Shown piece by piece: positions 55,001 to 64,000 of a stretch of 64,000 nt of DNA. Both the position numbers and the translations under genes were made by a program. Source of the stretch: Brachionus manjavacas (lineage: Eukaryota > Rotifera > Eurotatoria > Ploima > Brachionidae); contig JAHQIY010000005.1 of assembly GCA_019054805.1 (NCBI GenBank), forward strand, positions 348,501 through 412,500. Reading direction: 5' to 3'. The notes beneath the pieces were generated by a model. It was not told the DNA's origin. It searched no databases and was given only the letters and a program-made list of their open reading frames with translations. Each line of letters starts with the position of its first letter. Position 1 is the first letter of the stretch.

Positions 55001-58000
55001 TGATTTCTTATCACTAGTGTGAAAAACCGTTCATCAAAGAGATTTTAATTTAGTTTAGTGCACTTTTCAATATATTTTCTTCCACTAATAATTAATAATT
55101 GTTTGAATAAATGTAACCCCAATGTAAGGGATGAAACATTAATGAAACATCTTTTTTTATTTTAAATAAAGTTTTATTTTAAATAAACAACAATATGGTT
55201 TGATTTTTTGTATTTGAATTACAAAATGTATCCAATGTTGAAATTACATTGAAAAAGTGCGATGTTTCAAATTATTTTTTACAGTCTCAAATAAAAAATA
55301 TAATTTTAATTTAATATTGCAAGCATTTTCATATTTGAAATTAAACTCTTTAGTGAAATAGAATGAGTTTAATTTTTATTTTAAAATCCGTAAAAAATAT
55401 TGAAAATTCTTCTTTAATTTTTGAATAATTCATTTATTTATTTTTTTCCGAGCAAATGCTCATTCAGACTAGAAACATATGAAAAAACTAAAATTATAGT
55501 TAAATAATATAAAATTAAATAAATAAAAAGAATAAAAATGAGAATTAAAAAGAAAAAAAATTGATAAATAATTCATTTTGATTAAATTTTCAGTCATTAA
55601 AAAACTGGATCTAGTCGGTTTGGTGAACCATAGTTCACTTATTATCCGAAATATTTTGTTCTCAGGTTTTGTGAACTATTGGTTCACCCAATTTTTTTGT
55701 TCAAATTAGGATAAGACGAAAGAGTTTTAGAATATGCGAACAAATTGAATAAAGCTCAAAATTTAATATAATGCCTTATTCTCGAAACTGAAATAAAAAT
55801 TAGTTAATAGTTTTTTAGGTTTTTTTTTGGAGGAGCTTTTGAAATAGTATTTGCTATGATCTGGTTGACTTGGTATTACTCTTTCCATAATCCCAAATAC
55901 CTAAATGCGCTCTCTTCTTAAATCTTTGCCTTTCAGCATAAATTAGGTAAACTAATAGTTCATAAAACCTGAGAACAAGAATCGTTCCAGTAGCAGGTGA
56001 ACCATAGTTTACCTAACGGACTAGACACGAAAAACATTGTTTTCTTCTTATAAAATTTTGACAAAAGTGATAATTTACTTTCGTTTGGTGCTTTTTAACA
56101 AATATTCAATTGATAAAAATGGAAAACAGGGCGTAGATAGTTTTTAAACTACAAATATTATCTTAAAAATGATCATATCACAAACCTAAAGTCAAAATTC
56201 ATAAAAAAACACCAAATTTTTCATGGTTGCAATTTTGGCTTAAAATTATTTTTTTTTTGAAACTGAAAAAATTTTTAGAAACATCGCACTTTTTCCATGT
56301 AATTTCAACATTGGATACATTTTGTAATTCAAACACAAAAATTAAACCATCTAGACCTTAAAATTTATGGTAAAAATTTAAATCATGAGGAAAATATGAA
56401 TTCCTAGGCATCAAAAAATCAAAATTTACATTTAGTGGATGATTTAAAAAGGCACTGTAATTCAAGACTTAAAATAATAATACATCTATCAAATAAGAAA
56501 TGGGACCTAAAACCCAAAACATTAGGAAGCCTTTACAAATCTTTAATAGGATCAATTTAGAGTATTCTTATCCTTGTTTAAATTCATTTTCAGAAACTAG
56601 CATTTAAAATATACAAGAAATTCAAAATTCAGCAGTCCGATCTAACCTAAAATTTGATGCTCCCTCCAACATAATGCATCACGAGGTCTTTAATGAACTT
56701 AAACTAGTAACAGTCTCGAATCGACTTTTTGAAATGACTGAAAGACATGTCAGGGCAGGACTGAGTCATTCTGTTCCATTCGTCGTCAGACTGGTGGAAG
56801 AATATAAAGAAGGTTTTGAATCAAGATATATCGAATATCCGACTCCATTGTGTCATTGCTATGTTACCATTTCTTGTTTTTTTTTCCTGAATCGTCAAAT
56901 ATTTAAGCAAGCGTAACCTGTTACTCTCTATTTCAACATTTATTTTTTAATTTTCCTTTATTTGATTTTATATTTTATATCTTAATTTTGAGGAGCTTAA
57001 GCTCGGTCCAGATAAACGAATAAATAGTAACTTTCCACTAGACATATTTTCTGGTTGATGATGTCACTGTATTTTTTTAACTCACCTTAATAATGAAAAA
57101 TTAAATTTCACATTAATTTAAAAAAGAATTGATGATTCAGGCATAATGCATTAAGAGCAATTTTAGCTTTTGAATTAAAAGAGATGTTGATCGAAAATCT
57201 ATAGAATAAAATTATTTTCCTAATTTATCCCAAGTCTTATTTTGAAAAAAAATTAATTGTTTTTAGCTAACTCTATCTAGAAAAATTTTATTAAATAAAT
57301 GATCTCTAAATGCTGTTATTATGTAATTTTATTTAATTATTTTTAGTTAAAAAAATTTTTAAATAAAATTATTTAATTTTTTTTGTTTAAAATTAATTAG
57401 TAAAAAAATTGATTTATTTTAGAAAAAATCCAAAAAACAGAAATATAAGTTTTAAATTATTTTTTTTGATATTCTTCTTTCAAAAAATAAATTTTTCAGA
57501 GAATTAATTTTCTTAATCGAAGCGTAAATAACCTAAAAGCTTTTTGAAAAAAAAATTAACTTTCAAAAATCAAAATTTTTAATTAAAACTAATATAATTA
57601 TTAATTGAATTCTACTCTAATTTTTTTCAATTAATTTTTTTTTGTGATTAAATTTTAAACTTTTTAAAATAAATCAATTTCTTTTAATTTTTAGAAATAG
57701 TAAAATAAACTTGAACTTTTAATAGAAAAAGTTTTTTTTAAACTAATTTTCTTAAATTTACAGCTAATAATTAAGTCATATCTAATTTTTCTATAAATAG
57801 CTAAATATTATTAGAACTAATTTTTTTTATTAAAAAAATTAATCAAAATTTTTTAATTATCTAAACTAAAATATTTATGACTTAAAGGCCACAGTGGAGT
57901 AAATCAACTTGGCGGAGTATTTGTAAACGGGCGTCCATTGCCGGACTCAATGCGGCAAAAAATTGTTGAGCTAGCTCACCAGGGCTCACGGCCTTGTGAA

Positions 58001-60819
58001 ATATCGCGTCTTTTACAGGTATCCAATGGTTGTGTGAGCAAAATACTGAGCCGATATTACGAAACAGGTTCAATCAAGCCTCGTGCAATTGGCGGCAGTA
58101 AACCTCGAGTGGCAACTCCATCAATAGTCGAGCAGATTAGACACTACAAAAAAGAAAATCCCTCTATATTTGCTTGGGAGATTCGCGAAAAACTGTTAAA
58201 AACCAAAATCTGCAATCACCACAACATACCAAGCGTAAGCCTGAAGCACATTTTTTCCAAAAATTAATCCAAAATCTTGATTAAAGATTTCATCGATAAA
58301 CCGAGTCTTGAGAAATTTGACTTCGACACAAATTTCAAGTGATAGTGATCATAACAGTGAGCCGAAAGTGGAGTTATGTAATTCACCAGAGATAGAGAGT
58401 GTAATTATTGAAAAAGGACCTTGTGGTGATTCTTTGTTGGTGGCTAAAAAAAGCCGGGATCTGAAAGAATTCGAAAGTCTGAATGCTTGTGGAAAAGAGA
58501 TTAGTCAAAACATAATAATGGCACCAACAAATCATCCAAAACAGGCTAAACTAAATGATTCCAAAGCCAATTCAAGTGTTGATAGTTTAAATTATTGGCA
58601 ATCGTTTTTGGCTAGTAAACTTGGATCAATTGGTATATTTTCTAAATTATCTTGATTTATCTGATTGAGAGAATAGAAGATAAGGCTTGAGTCAATAATC
58701 AAGCTGTCCAAAAAAGTACAATTTTCATCTCACTTTGTTTATCAAAATTAAATCTTGTCCAATTTAGTCAAGTCTCTAACTGAACTTAAATCTGAACATG
58801 TAATTTAGATATTAGCTCCATTTTTTTGCCTTTAGGATTTAATTTTGAGGCTTAAATTTGAATTTTTTTTCTCTTTCTTAATCTCTAATCTGTTTTGACA
58901 AGGAGCGAAAAAATTGGTAAAAAAAGAGCTTTAATTCATGGTCAAATTTTTCCTCTGCTGGAAATTTTTTTTCAATCTTTGCTATCTCTAATTTTTGGAT
59001 TTCCAATTTTCAGCTGACGCAGATGAGCATAGAAATAAATGTTTGGTAAACAGGAGAAAAAGCTTTCTAAAATTTTGATAAATTGTCTTTAGAAATTGCA
59101 CAAAGCATTCAAAATTGAATGTAGACTTGAACATGAAATTGTTCAAGCAAGCTTTTATTTCCAAGAATCATCGCTCCAAAGACATGCATAATTTCCATTC
59201 TTTGTTTTATTTTTTTCCATAAAGCCTTATTTGTATTGACTGAACAAAATAAAATATTGAGTAATTTATCTGTGTAAGATCTTATTGTTTCAGTATTGTT
59301 TCTTATTGCCTCTATTCTCTTCACATATTCAGTGCTCACACAACCGCGACTCAATTAAGCATTTATTTGTCTAATTGAAAAATCTATTCAATCTTATTCG
59401 TTCCTTAAAATACCTTGCCAAAGCCAATATTCTAAGCTTAACACCACAAATTTGATAATATTGCGGTAATAATTTCTAAAAATTTTAATTCATATTAGAA
59501 ACAATGATTGACGGCTATTATAATTATCAATTAAAATTATCCTCTCAATCAGGTAGAAGTTAAATTTAAAAATTTTTCACTAATTTTCACCTTTTTTTTA
59601 TTTTAGTCGAGGATTACAATCGACATTGCGTTAACTTGCAGAATTCGAGTCAGCTAAGTGGACCGATGGTGTCGCCCAAGGTTCACTTGCCACATCAGTC
59701 AAACCTTGGCCAGTCTGACAACTCGTTCAGCTTTCAGAAAAATTTGAACGATTCACCTAGTGAATTTTTTGCATACAACCACTTGCCCTCTGTTCACCAT
59801 CAGCAAAATCACAGTCCCAGCGAAGTGCATGGCCACTATCCAGCTCCGCCAAACTTTTACTCAGCCGAATCGCTCTCTTCAATTTCCTCGTCATCTTCAT
59901 CCAACAATTTTCAAAATCTTCCTAGTCAGATGCATTTTCCAGGCATGGCTCAGTACCCAGTTGAAATTAAGCAAGAAAAATTGTTCATGAATCATCAGGA
60001 GCATAGAATTGACCCTGCCGAAGGTCAATTGCTGCCCAAAACAGAGTCAGAGAGCTACCAGGATTTATCAAAGCTAAAGAAAAAAATGCAGCGCAATCGA
60101 ACATCATTCAGCCAGCATCAGATTGAAATTTTGGAAAGCGGTAAATTGGACTAGAAGCAAGAGTCCCTTGGAAAAAATTTAAAATTTTGACCAAATTTGC
60201 CAGGGACCTAGTTAAAATAGAAGAGTAAAATAATTTTTTTTTTAGAATTTGAGAGAACCCACTACCCTGATGCGTATTCTCGGGAGCAATTGTCGAAAAA
60301 AATTCGCTTGCCCGAGACCAAAATCCAAGTCTGGTTCTCTAATAGACGCGCCAAGTGGAGACGTGAAGAAAAACTTCTTGGCAAAAATCCATCGCCATCG
60401 GTCTTGTCCATTTCCTCAGCTTCTTCAAATAGTAACAAAAAGTTGCCACAAAAAGAAAACAACAAAAATCCACAATCTAAAATTGTTTCACCAACAAATG
60501 GCAATGCGGATTTTGATTTGAAAAAGACCACTTCTCAATTGAACAATTCGCTGTCGTCATCTGAGTCGACTCGCGCACAGTCGCCCATGATTCAAAACGG
60601 ATTTCCTCATTTGTACAATTCTCTAGTCGGTCCTCGCGACACCAATGGTCCAAGCCAAAACCGCATCGAGCATAACTCTTTTGTAGACGAATCCAAGTTC
60701 TTTTTGCCAAGTAAGAATTTTTCCCAAACATTTGTCATACGATATTAAATTAACCAAAGAATATATAATTTACAGATATTTGCCAAGTGATGACATGTCA
60801 ACATCTATCGTATGACTAA
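52003..60819 (+). CDS. PAX6: Pax6/eyeless-type paired-homeodomain transcription factor (6 exons)
   Basis: Exons: 52003-52054, 57888-58234, 58287-58632, 59607-60140, 60246-60710, 60776-60819; phases all fit, 595 residues. Paired domain at about residues 18-146: [36 protein letters not shown] (Gln44 and Asn47 are the Pax6-type specificity residues; Leu replaces Ile42), [17 protein letters not shown] and, across a 52-nt intron, [11 protein letters not shown]. The linker is Ser/Asn-rich. Homeodomain at about 409-468: [17 protein letters not shown], intron, [20 protein letters not shown], then [19 protein letters not shown] with Ser at position 50. The Ser/Pro-rich C-terminus ends CQHLSYD. Exon 1 (17 codons plus one base, METNKSQ start) is a prediction by phase and splice sites, since a short first exon is usual in Pax6. 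The rest is certain. In animals the gene governs eye and brain development. Confidence 0.93.
53478..55472. repeat. Long inverted repeat, arms about 420 bp, in Pax6 intron 1
   Basis: Left arm 53478-53905 and right arm 55062-55472 are inverted copies, roughly 85-90 percent alike by eye. Each arm begins at its outer side with a LINE-like hairpin (left GAGCATTAGCTC at 53486-53497; right inverted GAGCATTTGCTC at 55450-55461) and an AAATAAATAAA tail. Then come AAATTAAACTC, TATGAAAATGCTTGCAATAT, TTTGAAACATCGCA, TTCAACATTGGATACATTTT and CCTTACATTGGGGTTACATT. The 1.15 kb spacer has no gene. Relatives are at 28900-29320 and 56200-56345. Confidence 0.85.
55608..56027. mobile_element. MITE with about 80-bp terminal inverted repeats
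   Basis: Left GATCTAGTCGGTTTGGTGAAC and on through TTGTTCTCAGGTTTTGTGAA (55608-55690). Right inverted TCTAGTCCGTTAGGTAAAC and on through CCTGAGAACAAGAATCG (55941-56027). The interior is AT-rich and non-coding. The left half recurs alone at about 29245-29310. The superfamily is unknown. Confidence 0.65.
56347..57030 (+). mobile_element. LINE family A-related copy, 3' end, in Pax6 intron 1
   Basis: Across frameshifts: [15 protein letters not shown], then [20 protein letters not shown], then [13 protein letters not shown], and the 80-residue frame at 56674-56916 with [40 protein letters not shown] and PLCHCYVTI. The 3' UTR ends with hairpin GAGCTTAAGCTC (56993-57004), CGGTCCAGATAAAC and GAATAAATAG. 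It is 5'-truncated. It has the same transcription direction as Pax6. Confidence 0.8.
58633..59606. other. Pax6 intron 3
   Basis: 974 nt between the linker exons. A minus-strand frame of 81 residues at 59354-59109 is open but has no recognised homology and is not supported as a gene. Confidence 0.5.
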
Positions 60820-60945
60820 ATTTTCGATTTTTATCGTTATTTTTTTAAGATGGTAAGGTCGAACAATTAAACATGAAATTTTGTCCATCTCAATCGGCAT
60901 GTATTCAATTAAAACAGGACGAAAGTAAACATTCAATTCAATTCA

Positions 60946-60951
60946 AATAAA
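60946..60951 (+). promoter_or_regulatory. Polyadenylation signal AATAAA after Pax6
   Basis: AATAAA about 127 nt after the Pax6 stop codon. Position and sequence fit; the cleavage site itself is not visible. Confidence 0.55.
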
Positions 60952-62104
60952 GACAATTTTGATAAAAAAGACATTAAATGTCTGTTTTCTTTTAATTTGG
61001 CCTAAGTTTTGCTTGAATATTTTTAATTCTTTAAATTTATTTTGTATAAAAGTGTAAATTAAACACAGGTTCATTCCCTTCTGTTTCATTTATCTTAATA
61101 TTTATTGAAATTTATATTTTTGACCAAAAAAATTCTTTAGAAATTATTTTTAATTGCATTTAAGGCTTTATGTATTAGAGTTTTGCTTTTTATTTTGATT
61201 ATGTTTGTTTATTTTGTTAAAATATTAAAGATATTATTAAATTTCTATTAAAATAAAATAAGAAGCTTGCAAAACACTTTTTTAAAATTTGTCGAAAATT
61301 TTATTTACTTAAAAAATGCTTTTCTAAAATGAAATTCGATGAAAATAAATTTTAATTGAGCTGAATCATGCGGAATTAATAATATTAATGAAACTAAACT
61401 TGACTAATAATTTTATTTTTAATTGAGATTGAGAGTTTTTATTTTAAATTATATTTAAAGAAAAAAAAATATTAAAAACAGAATTAAATAAATAAAATTT
61501 TTTCAATTTAAAAAAAAAAAAAATATTGATTTAATTTTTTAAAATTACATTTTCAATTTTAATTTAATTTTCTAATTTGAGGGTAAATTAAACAAAAAAA
61601 GAATAATCAATACAGATATTGAATATTTATAGCTTAAATAGCCCTTAAATTTTATTTTTAATTTTCTAAAGTTAAAAAAGTGCCAAATTTTTTTAAAAAG
61701 ATAAAATAGATTACCTACAATCCATCGATGTTTTCTGAATCTGGACCGCTAAAATAAAAAAAGTTGTTTCCAATAATTGAAGATTATAAATTAAATAATG
61801 AGCTCAACTAGCTTTTTTATTTTTTTTCAAATAATTTTAAGAAAACTCAAGATTTAGAGAAAGCCGAAATAGCTTTAGTTTTAGCACTCATGCTTGCTTT
61901 ATAATGGATTTTACAAAATTAAATTATCTAATAAAATTCATAACATAAATTTTACAATTAATAAAATAAAATATTTGAAAAAATTCTATGAAGGATACAA
62001 ATTCTAGATAGAAAGTTATGTTTAAAAAATTTCGGATTTTTATCGAAAAATTGCAGTTTTTTGAAAAATTTTTTGTTAAATTTATTAAGAGAAAAATAAA
62101 TACT

Positions 62105-62255
62105 TTTTTAAAAATAAGATTAAAAAGAATGAAATGTTTCTTTTTATTATTTGTTACCTTTTGATCAAAATTTACGTTATTTTTATTATTTTTGGTCAAA
62201 ACAAGTAAAAAATAGTAAAAAGAAACATTTCAATCTTTCTAATCTTATTTGTAAA
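62105..62255. repeat. Foldback repeat, arms about 48 bp
   Basis: Left arm about 62109-62156 (AAATAAGATTAAAAAGAATG, then AAATGTTTCTTTTTATTATT) and right arm about 62203-62250, inverted. The centre is also symmetric (TTTTGATCAAAA and TTTTGGTCAAAA). No coding. It could be a small MITE. Confidence 0.7.
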
Positions 62256-62617
62256 AAAGAAATGTAGTTTAACAAAATATGTAAGAAACAAAAAAACACA
62301 AAAAAAAATACATATACATAGTGGTTAACAAAACAATAGAAATAAATATATCACAGCTAAATTAGGGAGACCTTTTTAAAATTTTTGATCTAAAATAATT
62401 TTTAAATTCGATCAAAACATTTAAATTTCATCGAAAATTTTTGAAAGATTTAAAAACTTTTTTTTTAAACTTTTTTTATGAAAAAATTAAAACAAAATAT
62501 ATTTATTTATTAATCTGAAAATGTTCAATAAAAATTCTCACTTTTTATCTAATTATTAAAGATCTACGTAACTTTATCCTTATGTCAATCTTTAACTGAA
62601 GAAATCCCTTATAGTAA

Positions 62618-63170
62618 GATGGGGCAATTATTTAATGTGTGAATGGGGTGACAACTTTTAAATTTCGTTTTTTTCTAGCTGAAAACTAATAAATTTTCCT
62701 AAGATTTTATATTTTTTATATTTTTCAGGAGCCAAAATTTATAAAAAACGATCCTTTTTTCATTGATTATTTTATCTTAGCCTCCAAATTTAGACTCAAA
62801 AATTAATTTTGTCAAAAGGGGTGATTTTGGAACAAATTATGTATTTGGGAGAATTGGTCAAAGCTGGTGAATTTTATTTATTCCAAATTACCTATTTAGC
62901 CTATAAGTTCCAAAGAGAATCAAGAACGTCACCCTAAAATTTGAATAAGATTGATAAAAAATAACATGAGTTCTTTTTTGGTGTGAATTTCAGGGGCAAA
63001 TGGGTTAACCCCGTTAACCTAATTGCCCCTCACCCTATTAACCCCATGTACTAATGGGGTGACCCGAAAATTTCGGTCTAATTGGGTGAACGAATTTCGC
63101 ATTTTTATGCAAAACTGTGTCGATAGACAAAAAATAAAAAAAATAGGTCACCCGGTCAGGCCATGTTACT
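62618..63170. repeat. G-rich block with repeated ATGGGGTGAC and inverted GGGGCAATTA words
   Basis: GGGGCAATTA at 62620 reappears inverted at about 63020 (TAATTGCCCC). ATGGGGTGAC occurs at about 62644 and 63053. GGGTTAACCCCGTTAACC near 63002 is a local palindrome. The boundaries are unclear. It may be a degraded transposon; its base composition differs from the flanks. Confidence 0.4.
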
Positions 63171-64000
63171 ATATATCATTTAACAGGATATAAAGACTTT
63201 GGAACTTAATTCTAAGAGAAAACTAAATAAAGAGGCTAAACCTTAGCTTTTGCAAAAAATTCAGAACTTCAAATTCATTTCTTCATTTTTTTTAGCTTTT
63301 TAGATGCCAAAAATTAAATAAATATTTTTTTTAACAAATATTAATAATGTTATTTTTAAAAATTTCAAAAAAATCTAAAATTTTTAAATTGATATATTAA
63401 AGTCGATAAAATTTTAGCACCGGTCTTAATTTTTAAAATTTTTATTAGTTAAAGAATAAAATACTCAAAAAATAATTTTTCCATAGAGAAATTTTGAACG
63501 TTTGATTCGAGATCTTTTATTTATTTGAAAAATATCCAGCATTCTATAAGTTTTTTTAATTAAAAAAAGTCTTTTCACTAACACCTGAAAACGTCTGTCT
63601 CTTAAAAAACTTCTCACTCATCGGGCTTTGGTGATGAAGAGAATTTTTTAGGAATTGTAAGTGTTAAAATAATACTTAAAGTCCCTCATGCTCCAGAAAA
63701 TCTACCCTGTCTACGATTTAGATGAAAAAAATTTTTAAATATCATTGAGAAAATTTTGAGAAAAATTCCTAGTCATCAAATTGAAATTTATTTTTCACAG
63801 ATAAATAAACAGTTAAAAAAATTATCAATTACTATAAAACCTTTAAAAAAAATAACACCCCAAATGCTACACATGAATTTAAATGCCACTTGGCATGAAA
63901 TTTTTTCAACATTTGTTTAACATTATCATTGGTGTTGCTTTAGTTTCTTTTAAACGACTATAAAAGCCCACATCAAAATGAAAAATTTAAAAACTAAAAA

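Larger units (their letters stand above)
52740..56285. repeat. Outer inverted repeat in Pax6 intron 1
   Basis: The stretch at about 52750-53010 is inverted at about 56050-56285. Shared blocks include ATAATATTTGTAGTTTAAAA, GGTGATAATTTAC-type and GATCATCATATCAC, with TAAATTTTGACTCTGG. The identity is moderate with small indels. It encloses the inner inverted repeat. A related piece, AAGAATTCACGGTTTTATCC, lies inside at about 54120. Confidence 0.65.
60820..64000. other. Downstream AT-rich region without genes
   Basis: No coding-like frame with recognisable homology to the right edge. It contains a foldback repeat (62105-62255) and an unusually G-rich stretch (62618-63170). The rest is low-complexity A/T tracts. 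Confidence 0.45.

Noticed and set aside
59109-59354. 81-residue minus-strand open frame in Pax6 intron 3
   Set aside because: No homology recognised, no promoter or splice context, and it lies wholly in an intron of a well-supported gene.
59760-60731. Alternative frames in the Pax6 exons, both strands
   Set aside because: Overlap the homeodomain and linker coding sequence in other frames; no independent homology.
61924-62199. 91-residue minus-strand open frame
   Set aside because: Asn/Phe/Lys-rich translation of AT-rich DNA overlapping a foldback repeat; no recognisable domain.
1-64000. CRISPR arrays, bacterial operons, tRNA or rRNA genes
   Set aside because: The window is animal nuclear DNA; no regular spacer-repeat array, no cloverleaf with standard T-loop and no rRNA-like segment was found.

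Overview
The window is a very AT-rich piece of an invertebrate animal nuclear genome. Pax6, NPC1, TRPM and DEG/ENaC genes establish a metazoan. Many introns are only about 50-65 nt, and the repeats are dominated by APE-type non-LTR retrotransposons, MULE, hAT, pogo/Tigger and KDZ-like elements. Together these fit a small AT-rich lophotrochozoan or rotifer-like genome; that placement is an inference from gene content only.

Host genes, left to right: the 5' two-thirds of a divergent TRPM channel (minus strand, running off the left edge); a 75-residue single EF-hand protein (minus); a NUDT7/8-type CoA diphosphatase ending in a PTS1-like SKI (minus); NAD kinase (minus, 5 exons); NPC1 (minus, 5 exons); a DEG/ENaC channel (plus, 2 exons); and Pax6 (plus, 6 exons, with a 5.8 kb repeat-filled first intron). 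I rebuilt exons by matching splice sites to reading frame. In each multi-exon gene the phases agree at every junction.

The space between the genes is a graveyard of mobile DNA. From 8 to 13 kb there are non-LTR elements, one split by an opposite-strand element and another split by a Tigger-like element inside reverse transcriptase motif A. From 13.6 to 18.6 kb lies a roughly 5 kb element with doubled inverted terminal motifs. It carries a DUF3987 (primase/helicase-like) gene, a basic RGG-rich protein and a decayed KDZ-like transposase; this is the least familiar object in the window. From 19 to 25 kb a nearly whole non-LTR element (ORF1, endonuclease, reverse transcriptase) is split by a MULE with 40-bp terminal inverted repeats. 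From 42 to 49.4 kb there are several non-LTR fragments and a MULE that contains a hAT fragment and an inverted pair of LINE ends. Between 52 and 57 kb, inside Pax6 intron 1, sit nested long inverted repeats.

A thread running through the window is a short hairpin at the 3' ends of the non-LTR elements (GGAGCN..NGCTCGGTACAGA followed by an AAATA-type tail). Its stem changes sequence from copy to copy while keeping base pairing, so it looks like a conserved RNA signal for the element's own reverse transcriptase.
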